Source: DASQPR01 sp963727415
Lineage (GTDB): Bacteria > Actinomycetota > Actinomycetes > Mycobacteriales > Micromonosporaceae
Assembly: GCA_963727415.1 (NCBI GenBank)
Contig: CAVSGF010000002.1
Location: forward strand, 1,736,001-1,800,000
Reading direction: 5' to 3'
DNA: 64,000 nt
Of this stretch, positions 7,829 through 17,558 are shown piece after piece. The first letter of the stretch is position 1; every line of letters begins with the position of its first letter. The notes below the pieces were generated by a model that saw only the letters and a program-made list of their open reading frames with translations, was not told the DNA's origin and searched no databases. Position numbers and translations under genes: made by a program.

Positions 7829-9075
7829 CTAGTAGCGTGTCGCTGCTCAGTTTGGGTGTGTCTGGTTGGGAGGCTGGTGTCGGCAGATTCCCTTCTCTCC
7901 GGATAGGACTGTTGATGCCGTCGCTGAAGAAGCGTCCGGTCACGTTGACCGCGGCCGACCGTGATGAACTGGTTCGGGTGACCAGGACGGGGGTTCATCC
8001 GGCGTCGATGATCAGGCGGGCGCGGGTGTTGCTGGCGTTGGACACCTCGGTGGGCGCGGTGGATCCGAAAGAGACGATCGTGGCTCGGCTGGGTGTCTCG
8101 GGTGAGACGATCCGGCTGGTCGCTAAGCGCTTCGCTGAGACCGGTGGGGATGTGCGGGCCACGATCGGGCGCAAGAAGCGCCCGTTGCCGCCGGTGGCCT
8201 CGCCGGTGACCGGTGAGGTCGAGGCCCGGCTGATCGCGCTGGCCTGCTCGACAGCCTCCCGAGGGTTATGCCCGGTGGTCGCTGCGGCTGCTGGAAAAGC
8301 ACGTGGCGCTGGTCGAGGGCATCCCGGATCTGGACCACTCGACCATCGGGCGGGTGTTAAAAAAGCGAAACTGCGTCCTCACCTGAAAAAGTGCTGGACC
8401 ATCCCAGCTCAAGCAGAACGCGGAGCTCGCCGCCCGGATGGAAGACGTGCTGGCGGTCTACGCCCGTCCCCACGACCCGGACCGTCCGGTGGTGTGCATG
8501 GACGAGAAGCCCTACCAACTGCTGGCCCACGCCCGCGACCCGATCCCCGCCCGGCCCGGACGCGATCTCAAGGAGGACAGCGAGTACGTTCGCCACGGCA
8601 CCTGCTCGATCTTCTGCTGGGTCGAACCCCTGGCCGGCTGGCGGCGGGTGGACGCCCAACCCCGCCGCACCCGCGTCGACTGGGCCCACCAGGTCCAACA
8701 CCTACTCACCGTCGAGTACCCCGACGCCGAAACCGTGGTGCTGGTCATGGACAACCTCAACACCCACGGCATCGGATCACTGTACGAAGCCTTCGAACCA
8801 GCCGAGGCGTTCGCGCTGGCCCAACGCCTGGAGATCCACCACACCCCCAAACACGGGTCCTGGCTCAACATCGCCGAGATCGAACTGTCCGCCCTGACCC
8901 GCCAATGCCTCGACCGCCGCATCGCCGACCTCGACATCCTCAACACCGAACTGGCCGCCTGGCAGAACGCCACCAACACCGCCCAACGCCAGGTCCAATG
9001 GCACTTCACCACCGAGGACGCACGAACCAAACTCCGCCACCTATATCCCAAAAATTAGCAGCGACGATCTACTAG
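7829..9075 (+). mobile_element. IS630-family insertion sequence
   Basis: Ends CTAGTAG (7829) and CTACTAG (to 9075) are inverted and continue with related sequence (left CGTGTCGCTGCTCAGTTTGGG, right complement ATCGTCGCTGCTAATTTTTGG). TA dinucleotides at 7830 and 9073 fit the TA target duplication of the IS630/Tc1 group. The flanks on the left are an IS5-type end, so this is an insertion into an insertion. Confidence 0.8.
7915..9058 (+). pseudogene. IS630-family transposase, three frameshifts
   Basis: N-terminal helix-turn-helix part from ATG 7915 (LKKRPVTLTAADRDELVRVT to IVARLGVSGETIRLVAKRF) is in one frame to about 8258. The middle (EGYARWSLRLLEKHVALVEG, DHSTIGRVLKKR) is in a second. The frame changes again in an A-run near 8360 and near 8405. 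The catalytic half is one open frame to 9058 with the DDE residues in VVCMDEKPYQ, VLVMDNLNTH and WLNIAEIELS. All parts are present but no single product can be made unless the indels are sequencing errors. Confidence 0.85.
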
Positions 9076-9395
9076 GTCATTGAGCGGACTCTGAGCAAGT
9101 CGGCAATCCCAGTCGCGATTTGATCCGCGTCGCGCCAGTCCGAATTGAAGACACGATCGGCAGGAATGACGGCGATTGGCCCGCCGACAACGGAGGCATT
9201 GGCAAAGGATCGACACACGCATGGTGGCCGTTCCCGGGCGGCGGGGGTACGGTGATCGTGTCACCCGGGCCCCCGGTGGCAGCATCGCGTGAAATGTCAC
9301 GGATGGTCTGCCATTCTTGAGGGGGCCGCTATGCCTGGCATCGCTTCTGCGATAGTCGCAGCCTGCTTGGTCGATTTGAACGTGCGGGTGACGCC
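9076..9395. other. Non-coding stretch upstream of the sigma factor
   Basis: No gene-like frame, no clear promoter of SigB type. The first 40 bases (CATTGAG, GTCGGCAAT) weakly resemble the right end of the IS5-type remnant near 21800 and could be the far side of the element split by IS630; I could not confirm this by eye. Confidence 0.4.
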
Positions 9396-10394
9396 ATGAG
9401 CCTCGCGGCCGTGGCCCGCCAACAGCCGCCTTCATCCTCGCCCGGGCGCCGAACGACAACTGTGACACCAGCTATTCGGCCGCAGGAGCACTGGCGACCA
9501 CGATCACGTGCCACGCTGATCGCGTCCGCCTTGGACCCCGGGCCGCCGAATCCGGTCGTGGACCACCCGGACGCGCTGTTGCTAAGGTTGGCTGAATTAC
9601 CGTCCGGCGATCGCAACCGGGCCGCCGTGCGGTCCCGGGTGGTCGAGTGGTACCTGCCGATGGCGGCCTATCTGGCCGGTCGATTTGCTGGCCGCGGCGA
9701 ACCGCTGGCCGATCTGACCCAGGTCGCTGTCATCGGGCTGATCAAGTCGGTGGACCGCTTCGACACCACCCATGGCGCGCCGTTCGCCAGCTACGCCATC
9801 CCTACTATTGTCGGCGAACTCAAACGACACTTCCGCGACACCACCTGGAGCGTGCGGGTGCCGCGGCGGCTGCAGGAACTCAAGCTGCAGTTGGCCAAAG
9901 CTACCGACGACCTGGCCCAGCTACTGCGCCGCTCGCCCTCCACAGCGGAGTTGGCCGCCCGACTGGGCGTCACGCCACAGGAGGTGCTGCTGGCCCGCGC
10001 AGCGGCCACCGCCTACCGCCCGGTCTCCATCCACCAGCACGTACCCGGCCACGACGACCGGTACCTGATCGACCTGCTCCCCGTCACGGACCACGACATC
10101 GAGGCGGTCGACAACCGAGAAACACTGCGCGTGCTGCTCGCTGAGCTTTCCAGCCGCGAACGGCTGGTCATCCACATGCGCTTTTACAACGACATGACCC
10201 AGGCACAGATCGCCGCCCAGATCGGCGTATCCCAAATGCACATCTCCCGGCTGCTGGCACGCTCTCTCACCCGGCTACACGACGGCATGCTCGCTGCCGC
10301 CGCCAGTCCGCACGCCTTGTCCACGCCAGCGCAGCGCGAGGCCGCCAGGCGTCTGCCGGCAGCGGCCAGCTCCAGTCTTTTCACCCGGGGGTAA
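9396..10394 (+). CDS. SigB/SigF/SigG-family RNA polymerase sigma factor
   Basis: 332 residues. After a variable N-terminus the protein shows region 2 (WYLPMAAYLAGRFAGRGEPL, DLTQVAVIGLIKSVDRFDTT, FASYAIPTIVGELKRHFRDT, WSVRVPRRLQELKLQL), region 3 (RRSPSTAELAARLGVTPQEV) and region 4 (LSSRERLVIHMRFYNDMTQA, QIAAQIGVSQMHISRLLARS). This is the general-stress and sporulation type of group 3 sigma factor, normally controlled by an anti-sigma kinase and antagonist. No such partners are adjacent. The nearby hemerythrin, GAF-ANTAR, DUF5994 and small membrane genes are the kind of genes such factors control. ATG 9396 is the only good start. Confidence 0.9.
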   Translation: MSLAAVARQQPPSSSPGRRTTTVTPAIRPQEHWRPRSRATLIASALDPGPPNPVVDHPDALLLRLAELPSGDRNRAAVRSRVVEWYLPMAAYLAGRFAGRGEPLADLTQVAVIGLIKSVDRFDTTHGAPFASYAIPTIVGELKRHFRDTTWSVRVPRRLQELKLQLAKATDDLAQLLRRSPSTAELAARLGVTPQEVLLARAAATAYRPVSIHQHVPGHDDRYLIDLLPVTDHDIEAVDNRETLRVLLAELSSRERLVIHMRFYNDMTQAQIAAQIGVSQMHISRLLARSLTRLHDGMLAAAASPHALSTPAQREAARRLPAAASSSLFTRG

Positions 10395-10947
10395 GGGGGG
10401 CGGGGCCCGGGCGCGAATAACGTCTGGGCCCCGAACACCACCAAGCCCTTGCGCTCGGGGTAACGTGCCCGCGACAATGAGCCGTCGCCTCGATGGTATG
10501 CGACGAGTACATCTCTCCCCGACGCAACGGCCCACCCTCATCATCCGTGGCTGGGCGGTTGTACTCGGCCCACCTTCGCCAGCTTGTACTCGGCGCAAAA
10601 ATGAACGACGGCGGGGTCAGTGGGCACGCGGCCCGCTTCAGAAGACCATCAACCATCCACTGTGCCAGAGCATGATCGGACCGGGTGCGCGACGGTGCTC
10701 ACGGAACAGGCGAAACAATCCAACCATTGGACACGGATTTCAGACGCGGGCCGCCACCGACCTATCACGTGGTGGGCAACCCGTGCTGACCGGGCTCTCC
10801 GGTCCGGACACTTGATACGCTCGACGTCACGATCGTATCGTCCAGTCTCGACTTGGCCACGGTCACAACAGGAGCCAGCACTGTGTCTCGCCCGACCTGC
10901 CAGGCAGAGGCCCAGTGTAGTCGCGCAACGTTTCGACGTTTCAAGCT
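10395..10947. other. Long stretch without a recognisable gene
   Basis: Open frames here are arginine/proline-rich shadows. Two direct copies of TTGTACTCGGC lie 27 bases apart near 10559 and 10586. No tRNA, terminator or transposase remnant was recognised. Confidence 0.5.
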
Positions 10948-11391
10948 TCAGCGCATGGCTTGGACGTCGTGCAGCTCCCCGGCCATCATGTACAGGCTCT
11001 GCTTCGGCAAATACCGGCGAAGGCGAGGAAACTCGTGGTCTTCTTCGCACGCGGTGTGGTTCAGAAACGCCTGATGGAGCGCGGCGAGCTTCGTGTCGAA
11101 GGCCGGATGCGCGACGCCGAGGTCTTTTAGCTCGGCGAAAGCTAGTGCGATTTGGGCCTCTTCCCGTGCGCATTCGGCGGCGGTCATGCTGGCGCCGGTC
11201 GCGGCGTCGCGTGCCGCTGGGTGGACCACGGCCTGCTCACCGATCTCGTGTACGTGCACGAGCCGGACAAGGTCGTCGAAAAGCGTCTTCCTGTCACGGC
11301 CTGCGGCTGATCGTAAATCCGAGAACCGCTGCCTCAGTCGCTCATGCTGGGCTAGTAGCACGTCGACAACGTCGTCGTGGCGCGCGGTCAT
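10948..11391 (-). CDS. Hemerythrin HHE-domain protein
   Basis: 147 residues. The four-helix bundle carries metal-type His/Glu positions: HDDVVDVLLAQHERLRQRFS, LVRLVHVHEIGEQAVVHPAA, FDTKLAALHQAFLNHTACEE and DHEFPRLRRYL. Such proteins bind a di-iron centre and sense or buffer oxygen, nitric oxide or iron. Its ATG (11391) overlaps the stop of the GAF-ANTAR gene upstream (ATGA type), so the two are translationally coupled. It ends soon after MMAGELHDVQAMR, shorter than many homologues, which continue another 30-40 residues; the C-terminal tail may be lost. Confidence 0.85.
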   Translation of the reverse strand: MTARHDDVVDVLLAQHERLRQRFSDLRSAAGRDRKTLFDDLVRLVHVHEIGEQAVVHPAARDAATGASMTAAECAREEAQIALAFAELKDLGVAHPAFDTKLAALHQAFLNHTACEEDHEFPRLRRYLPKQSLYMMAGELHDVQAMR

Positions 11392-12101
11392 TGCCGCGAC
11401 GGGAGTTGTTCGGATCCGTCGATGATGGCTTGGGCGAGGTCGGACAGTCTTCGGTTGTTACTGCGGGCCGCGTCACGGAGCATGGTGAACGCCTCCGCGA
11501 CATTCATGTGTAGTCGTTCGGCGAGAAGTCCCTTGGCTTGTTCGATCAGGACGCGGCTGTTCAGTGCGGTTTGCAGTTGCTCGGTGAGAACATCTCGGCG
11601 GTGGATAGCACGTTGCTGCAGCAAGCCGATGGTGGCGACGTCGGCGAGGGCCTGGCCTACTCGCACCCTGTCGTCATCAAGCGCGTGGGTGTCGAAAAGA
11701 TTGAGGGCTCCGATCACGTCTCCGCGAAGCCGCATTGGGAGGGCATGTACCGCGGCGAACCCGACCTCGGCGGCGGCGGCGGCGAATCGGGGCCAACGCT
11801 GCGTGGCGTTCAGGTTGGCTACGGACACGGGCGCGCCGGTGCGGAAGCAGTCGAGGCAAGGGCCCTCGTCTGTCTGCAGTTGGAACAGTTCCAGGAGTCG
11901 GGTTCGCTCCGACGATGCGGCGACGACTTGCAGGTTGTTCCGCCCGTCGGTCAATAGCAGGCCGGCCGCGGAAACGTTGAGCAGTTGGACGCATCGCTTG
12001 GTCAGGACGTGCAGGAAGTCGATCAGATCGAAGTCATCGACGAGAGTGTCGGCCATCTCGACAAAAACATCGGCTAGCAGGGGCTGGGCCATGTCACTCA
12101 C
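11388..12101 (-). CDS. GAF-ANTAR transcription antitermination regulator
   Basis: 237 residues. GAF domain about 20-165 (CVQLLNVSAAGLLLTDGRNN, LQTDEGPCLDCFRTGAPVSV, GFAAVHALPMRLRGDVIGAL). ANTAR RNA-binding domain about 170-230 (LQTALNSRVLIEQAKGLLAE, AEAFTMLRDAARSNNRRLSD). It would sense a small ligand and bind paired hairpins in nascent RNA to prevent termination. First gene of a pair with the hemerythrin gene and 82 bases downstream of a second GAF-ANTAR gene on the same strand. I saw no obvious ANTAR-target double hairpin in the gaps. Confidence 0.9.
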   Translation of the reverse strand: MSDMAQPLLADVFVEMADTLVDDFDLIDFLHVLTKRCVQLLNVSAAGLLLTDGRNNLQVVAASSERTRLLELFQLQTDEGPCLDCFRTGAPVSVANLNATQRWPRFAAAAAEVGFAAVHALPMRLRGDVIGALNLFDTHALDDDRVRVGQALADVATIGLLQQRAIHRRDVLTEQLQTALNSRVLIEQAKGLLAERLHMNVAEAFTMLRDAARSNNRRLSDLAQAIIDGSEQLPSRQ

Positions 12102-12183
12102 CTTTCTTAACGTTAGCCCTCCGCATGCGGCGAAGTGGTCGCTGCACGTGGTCGAGTGGAACGGGTCGGCTCATGGTTATCGG

Positions 12184-12918
12184 TCACGTTTCGTCAGTGT
12201 CGTCGGCCGCGTTGGCGTCCGGGTGAAATCGCAAGCGGCGTGCGACGACATCGGCGGCAACGTCGCGCAGGCGCCTATCGTGCGCATAGGCATACCCGCG
12301 GAGCCGGATCAGCGCAGCCGTCGCGGTCACGCCCAATTGCCCGATGATCATCCCGGTGGCTTGGTGAACTTCGGGGTGTTGGAGGCCGGCCGCCTCGGGC
12401 GTACCGCCCTCGGCCGTGCCCGTGTTGACCCCTGCAGCGTCGAGCAGTAGTGCGCAGGCGGTGTCCGCGAGTAGCAGAGCATCGGCCACTTGATCTTGGT
12501 TGAGCGCTCCAGGCGCGGCTCGGTAGAGATCCATGGCGCCGATGCGGATGCCGCCCACCTGAAGCGGCACAGCGAATGCCGCATACACGCCACTGGAAAC
12601 TGCGGCTGAGGCGAACATGGGCCATCGAGCTCGGCTTTGTGCGTCGTCGAGGTCGGCGGCGAGGGTGAGGCTGCCCGCCAACGCATCCACGCCGGGACCC
12701 TCGCCCAGAGTCATGCTCAAATCCTCCATGTCGGAGGCCATCCGATTGCTGGTGAACGCAGTTTCGCGGGGGGACGCGGGCAGAATTACTGCGACGGCAC
12801 TGCAGTCCACGCCTGTCGCGACCGCCGCGGCCGCAGCGACATGCTCGACCGTGATCGGACCGCCCCGGGCTTGCTCCACCATGAGATCCCACAGGATGAA
12901 CCTGCGGTCGGTGCTCAC
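12184..12918 (-). CDS. GAF-ANTAR transcription antitermination regulator (second copy)
   Basis: 244 residues. GAF-like sensor about 20-160 (VDCSAVAVILPASPRETAFT, TLGEGPGVDALAGSLTLAAD, GVYAAFAVPLQVGGIRIGAM) followed by an ANTAR domain (LQHPEVHQATGMIIGQLGVT, AALIRLRGYAYAHDRRLRDV). The acidic tail (NAADDTDET) is unusual but short. It heads the three-gene minus-strand row GAF-ANTAR, GAF-ANTAR, hemerythrin and is probably co-transcribed. The two sensors are clearly different in sequence, so they are not a recent duplication. Confidence 0.88.
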   Translation of the reverse strand: MSTDRRFILWDLMVEQARGGPITVEHVAAAAAVATGVDCSAVAVILPASPRETAFTSNRMASDMEDLSMTLGEGPGVDALAGSLTLAADLDDAQSRARWPMFASAAVSSGVYAAFAVPLQVGGIRIGAMDLYRAAPGALNQDQVADALLLADTACALLLDAAGVNTGTAEGGTPEAAGLQHPEVHQATGMIIGQLGVTATAALIRLRGYAYAHDRRLRDVAADVVARRLRFHPDANAADDTDET

Positions 12919-13631
12919 TGTTGATCACCGCCCATGTTGGTCATGGAGCCTCTCAACCAATGGCGAACTCATCATGCCCGCGGCGGTAAGCGGTCGTCCT
13001 TCATGATCGCGGAAGCCGATGCGTGTCGATCCAAGTCGGCTGATTTCCGGTGAGATCCTTCCGCAGCGTAATTGGGCCACCGGGGACTCGGGCGACATGC
13101 CCACCCTACGCCCCTGAGCAAATTTTGAGGGCCGTGGTGTGGGCGTTGCACGGCTCAGGTCAAAGTCCGGTTAACACCGGAGAGTGCAAGCGACTGGGTC
13201 TCCGGCCTCGTGATTGGGACGCTCCTTGGCCCCGGGGCTCGGCGAGCGGCGCGGGCGGCTCGAGTCGCCGCTGCGCCCGCTGGCGGCCTGCAGCCTTGCG
13301 TCGCTGCGCAAGTTCGTTGAGCCTTACGTCGAATCGACCGAGTTCTAGCCGATACGCGTCGGCGAATAAGGCTACTCGATCTGGCCCTCATGATGTCGTC
13401 GGTTGTTCAGCCGCCGAACGTCATCCGTTCCTTGACGACCACTTGATCTACTCAGCCGCCCTGATCGTGTCCACCCTCACGGGTGCCGGCGACACATGGA
13501 TGGCTCGGCCGGGCCCGGATACGTAGCCCGCTCCACGCGCGCTCGACGGCGTATGCTGTTATCGAGAATTTCGTCCGAGACCCCGGCGATCCGCAGCCAT
13601 TCCCGGTCACAAAGACAGCCAGGGGTCCAAT
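12919..13631. other. Long gap with no confident gene
   Basis: A minus-strand open frame near 13150-13370 reads ALFADAYRLELGRFDVRLNE and LAQRRKAAGRQRAQRRL and looks protein-like, but it lacks a start and ends in an Arg/Pro-rich tail; it could be a decayed small gene. The last 100 bases should contain the desaturase promoter; I could not fix its elements. Confidence 0.35.
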
Positions 13632-14711
13632 ATGTCATCGGTCGAAACTTGCATGCCAGTAGACCAGCCACGGCCTGACAGCGCTGGCCCGCCCTATGCC
13701 GCTGTTTGGCGCGGCAGTGCATTTTCACAGCTCCTTAGCAGCGTCAAGCAGGCCGGTCTGCTCAACCGGCGGTCCCGCTACTACGCGTGGAAGATCACGC
13801 TCACAGCCACGTTGTGGGTTGGCGGCTGGACCGCATTTGTGATGATAGGTGACAGCTGGTGGCAAGTCGCCGTCGCCGTGCTGTTCGCGGTCACCTTCAC
13901 GCAGCTCGGCTTCCTGGGTCACGACGCCGGACACCGGCAGGTCTTCCGCTCGCGCGGCGCGAACTACACGCTGGGAGTGCTGCTCGCCAACCTGGCGGTG
14001 GGCCTGAGTTACGGCTGGTGGATCGACAAACACAGCCGCCATCACGCTCATCCCAACGATGAGGACAAAGACCCGGACATCGGTGTCGGCGCGTTAGTGT
14101 TCACGACAGCGCAGGCGAAAGCCAGCCGAGGCGTCACGAGGTGGCGATACCGCTACCAGGCGTACGCGTTCTTCCCGCTGCTGCTACTCGAAGCGATCAA
14201 TCTGCGAGTGGCCAGCATCCGCCACCTTGCGCGACGCGACGAACGCCACCGCACACGCGAGGCACTGCTGCTCGGTGCACACATGACTGGCTATCTGACC
14301 GCGGTGTTCCTGATACTTCCACCGCTGCCTGCGGTTGTCTTCATAGCGGTACACCAGGGCCTGTTCGGCCTATACATGGGTTGCTCGTTCGCCCCCAACC
14401 ACAAGGGCATGCCGACACTCAGCACGGCCGACGAGAACGACTTCCTGCGCCGGCAAGTCCTCACCTCACGCAACGTGCAGGGAAGCTGGTTCATCGACCT
14501 CGCGTTCGGCGGGCTCAACTACCAAATCGAACACCACCTGTTCCCGTCAATGCCCAGACCCAACCTGCGACACGCGCAACAGCTAGTACGTACGTTCTGT
14601 GCCGAGCACGGCGTGCCGTACACCCAGACCACACTGATCGACTCATACCTGCAGGCGTTACGGCACCTCAACATGGTGGGCAAATCTATCCTGCCAGCCT
14701 CGGCCACCTAG
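13632..14711 (+). CDS. Membrane fatty acid desaturase
   Basis: 359 residues with the three histidine clusters of di-iron membrane desaturases: HDAGH (about residue 97), HSRHH (about 136) and QIEHH (about 298). Hydrophobic hairpins surround them (ITLTATLWVGGWTAFVMIG, VAVAVLFAVTFTQLGFLG, TGYLTAVFLILPPLPAVVFI). The front-end/acyl-lipid type QIEHH last box is clear. It inserts a double bond in acyl chains, presumably for membrane fluidity. It stands alone on the plus strand. Intact. Confidence 0.92.
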   Translation: MSSVETCMPVDQPRPDSAGPPYAAVWRGSAFSQLLSSVKQAGLLNRRSRYYAWKITLTATLWVGGWTAFVMIGDSWWQVAVAVLFAVTFTQLGFLGHDAGHRQVFRSRGANYTLGVLLANLAVGLSYGWWIDKHSRHHAHPNDEDKDPDIGVGALVFTTAQAKASRGVTRWRYRYQAYAFFPLLLLEAINLRVASIRHLARRDERHRTREALLLGAHMTGYLTAVFLILPPLPAVVFIAVHQGLFGLYMGCSFAPNHKGMPTLSTADENDFLRRQVLTSRNVQGSWFIDLAFGGLNYQIEHHLFPSMPRPNLRHAQQLVRTFCAEHGVPYTQTTLIDSYLQALRHLNMVGKSILPASAT

Positions 14712-14749
14712 CACGGCACGCGCCCTCGACATCCAACCAGACCGTAACC

Positions 14750-14870
14750 ACACACTGCTTCAGCGGCCGTGCGTCGACCCTGAGGCGGAAGCGCATCGCC
14801 TGGTAGACGAGGTCGACGACCAAAGCAACGATGCCGATGATCATCAGATACAGCAGACTTGCGGCGGCAG
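14750..14870 (-). pseudogene. Remnant of a small hydrophobic membrane protein
   Basis: Minus strand reads LLYLMIIGIVALVVDLVYQA then MRFR, matching LLYLLFIGIVVLVVALIYGA then MRFRRAG of the intact small protein at 20241-20408. The N-terminal half and start of that protein are missing here, and the frame runs into unrelated sequence at both ends. Confidence 0.55.
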
Positions 14871-14925
14871 GGCGCGCCACGCCTCCCGCCATGATCACCT
14901 GGGGCCGGAATCAGGCCTGGCCAAC

Positions 14926-16379
14926 GAGCAATGCTCGAAACCTGTGGATGAGCGTCGGGGGGCGTACCCTCCCGGCGACGCTCCATGTCCAAGGAATCGA
15001 GTAGAGCCCGCGCGCCAACGCGGGCCGGGAAGGGCACGCCCGTGCTTACGGTAGTCACCACTCAAGAGTCCATGGCAGCGACGGTGTCCGAGCCGGCCGC
15101 CTCGGGTGGCTCGCTGATCTGCGAGATCGTCCGAGATGGTGCGCGGCGGATGCTTGCCGCCGCGCTGGAGGCGGAGGTCGCGGCCTATATCGCCGGGCAC
15201 GCGGGCGAGCTCGACGGCGACGGCCGCCGGCTGGTGGTGCGTAACGGTTACGCCCGGTCGCGACGGGTGCTCACCAGCGCTGGAGCCGTTGAGGTCACGG
15301 CGCCGCGGGTCAACGACAAGCGTATCGACGAGGCCACCGGCCAGCGGCGGCGGTTCGCCTCGGCGATCCTGCCCGCCTGGTGCCGCAAGTCCCCGCAGAT
15401 CACCGAGGTGCTGCCGCTGCTGTACCTGCACGGCCTGTCGAGCAGCGATTTCGTGCCCGCGTTGGGGCAGTTCCTCGGCACCAGCTCGGGCCTGTCCGCG
15501 GCCACGATCACCCGGCTCACCGCGCAGTGGCAGGACGAGGCCCGCGCCTTCGGCGACCGGGACCTCTCCGGCGTCGACTACGTCTACCTGTGGGCCGACG
15601 GGGTGCACCTGAACGTGCGCCTCGATGAGGCGAAACTGTGCCTGCTGGTCATGGTCGGGGTGCGCGCCGACGGCCGCAAAGAGTTGGTCGCGCTGGCCGA
15701 GGGCTACCGCGAATCGGCCGGGTCGTGGGCCGACCTGCTACGCGACTGCAAGCGCCGCGGCATGCACGCCCCGGTCCTCGCCGTCGGTGACGGCGCCCTC
15801 GGGTTCTGGAATGCGCTGCGCGAGGTGTTCCCGACCACAAAGGAGCAACGCTGCTGGCTCCACAAGATCGCCAACGTGCTCGCGGCGCTACCGAAATCAG
15901 CGCATCCAGGTGCGAAGAAGGCCTTGGCCGAGATCTGGAACGCCGAGGACCGCGAGCACGCCCGCCGCGCGACAGCCGCGTTCAAGCTCGCCTACGGCGC
16001 GAAGTTCGGCAAGGCCGTCGCCAAGGTCACCGACGACCTCGATGAACTGCTGGCCTTCTACGACTTCCCGGCCGAGCACTGGGTGCACCTGCGCACCACC
16101 AATCCGATCGAGTCGACCTTCGCCACCGTCCGGCACCGCACCAAGGTCACCAAAGGGCCCGGGTCGAAGGCCGCCGGCCTCGCCATGGCATTCAAGCTGA
16201 TCGAAGCCGCTCAACAGCGGTGGCGGGCGGTCAACGCACCGCACCTGGTCGCCCTCGTGCGCGCCGGCGCCCGCTTCGAACACGGCAAACTCGTCGAACG
16301 CCCCACCGTCGATCTAGTCACGACCGCAGTCGCAGCCGCCTGATCAAGATTTCTCATCCACAAGTCTTGACTATTGCTC
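14926..16379 (+). mobile_element. IS256-family insertion sequence with 8-bp target duplication
   Basis: Inverted ends are GAGCAATGCTCGAAACCTG at 14926 and, reversed, GAGCAATAGTCAAGACTTG ending at 16379, both followed inward by TGGATGAG. TGGCCAAC flanks the element on both sides (14918-14925 and 16380-16387), a direct target duplication of the length typical for IS256. This marks a clean and probably recent insertion. Confidence 0.95.
14985..16343 (+). CDS. IS256-family transposase, intact
   Basis: 452 residues from ATG 14985; ATG 15072 (MAATVSEPAASGG) gives about 423, nearer the family norm, and may be the true start. Catalytic residues are in YLWADGVHLNV, VLAVGDGALGFWN and RTTNPIESTFATVRHRT. 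The signature stretch CWLHKIANVLAALPKSAHPG is present. No interruption, so the element should be able to move. Confidence 0.92.
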   Translation: MSKESSRARAPTRAGKGTPVLTVVTTQESMAATVSEPAASGGSLICEIVRDGARRMLAAALEAEVAAYIAGHAGELDGDGRRLVVRNGYARSRRVLTSAGAVEVTAPRVNDKRIDEATGQRRRFASAILPAWCRKSPQITEVLPLLYLHGLSSSDFVPALGQFLGTSSGLSAATITRLTAQWQDEARAFGDRDLSGVDYVYLWADGVHLNVRLDEAKLCLLVMVGVRADGRKELVALAEGYRESAGSWADLLRDCKRRGMHAPVLAVGDGALGFWNALREVFPTTKEQRCWLHKIANVLAALPKSAHPGAKKALAEIWNAEDREHARRATAAFKLAYGAKFGKAVAKVTDDLDELLAFYDFPAEHWVHLRTTNPIESTFATVRHRTKVTKGPGSKAAGLAMAFKLIEAAQQRWRAVNAPHLVALVRAGARFEHGKLVERPTVDLVTTAVAAA

Positions 16380-16734
16380 TGGCCAACACCGATCGCCCTG
16401 TTTGGCGGAAAGGGAGACTAGATCGACGGCCACCTGCCGCCTTGCTGGAGTCCGGAAAGTGGTCGAACGGCATCGCGCTTCGCGCTCGGTGCTGGCAGCC
16501 AGCCACGCCGGCTGGCCTGTCGAGGGAGGATCTCACGTTTCGCCTGATAGCCTTCGATCGATCACGCTGATGTTGACCGGACGGCGCGTTCGGGCGGGAT
16601 CTCCGACCGGTAGGCAATCAGTTTCACCAGGACGGACGCCGCTTTGGGCACCGGACACGCGTAGAATGTTGGGTATTCCGGAATCGACGACATCCAGAGA
16701 TGCCAGCCACGCCGGCAACTCCATAGGACTGTCA
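16380..16734. other. Gap upstream of DUF5994 gene
   Basis: No gene. An imperfect repeat CAGCCACGCCGGC occurs near 16499 and 16702. GGGTAT at about 16670 resembles a SigB-type -10, but no matching GTTT box is seen 14-16 bases upstream. Confidence 0.35.
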
Positions 16735-17307
16735 ATGCATACTCCGCACCAGGCAACCCTGCTCATCGGTGAAGCACCTCGTCTGCGCCTGAGTTCTACG
16801 CTCTCGACTCGAACGCTGCTAGACGGCGGTTGGTGGCCTAGATCGACCGACCCTATGTCCGAGCTGCCAGGCCTGATCGCGGCGATCGATCAACTGCGAG
16901 GGCCGGTGCGCCGAATGATTCTGAGCGCCGACGGCTGGGACAATCATCCCCGACTGATCCGTATCGATGACCGGGCGATCCGCCTTGGCTACTTCGTCAG
17001 CCAGCCGATTGCCTTGCTGACCGCCGTGTGTGATCGCGACAGTCGTGTCGACCTGTTGGTCGTATCGCCAGATGCCGCCGCAGAGATCGCCGAGGCTGCC
17101 ATGGCGATAGCCGCGACTCCGGACAACGTCTTGCATGCCCAGAAGATCGTCGAGGTCGCCACGATGTCATATCGCACCTCCGCGCAGAGCCTTTCCGAGC
17201 AGGTGTGGGAGACAGACGGAGGAGGCGGTCCGCAAACGATATGGCCACGGGTCATTCAACCCGATCATCAGCGGCTGCCCGGCGCAGTCACCTCTGGCCG
17301 CCGCTGA
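16735..17307 (+). CDS. DUF5994-family protein
   Basis: 190 residues from ATG 16735. The diagnostic pieces are RLRLSSTLSTRTLLDGGWWP RSTD (split here), ELPGLIAAIDQLRGPVRRMI, WDNHPRLIRIDDRAIRLGYF and VDLLVVSPDAAAEIAEAAMA. DUF5994 proteins are small soluble actinobacterial proteins of unknown role, often found near GAF-ANTAR, hemerythrin and SigB-type genes, as here. Longer in-frame starts upstream read through Arg/Ser-rich non-coding sequence and are rejected. Intact. Confidence 0.85.
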   Translation: MHTPHQATLLIGEAPRLRLSSTLSTRTLLDGGWWPRSTDPMSELPGLIAAIDQLRGPVRRMILSADGWDNHPRLIRIDDRAIRLGYFVSQPIALLTAVCDRDSRVDLLVVSPDAAAEIAEAAMAIAATPDNVLHAQKIVEVATMSYRTSAQSLSEQVWETDGGGGPQTIWPRVIQPDHQRLPGAVTSGRR

Positions 17308-17558
17308 GGCGGATCAAGTACCTGACGACGGGACTCTAGCGAGTGTCTCTTCTACACAGTGTCCTTCCTGGACCATCAGCCGGGCCCGCTCGGGCAACGC
17401 GTCTGCCATCACAGGCCACTAGAACGGGGGCGGTTGAGTACTCCGGTTCCATTCTCGCTCAAGACCGTGCCCGGCTCGCGGTCGCGAGCCGTATCGTCTG
17501 GGTATTTGTCCAGGACCTTGGTGATGAGCCGCGCGAGTGCACAGAGGGCAGGCCAGCA

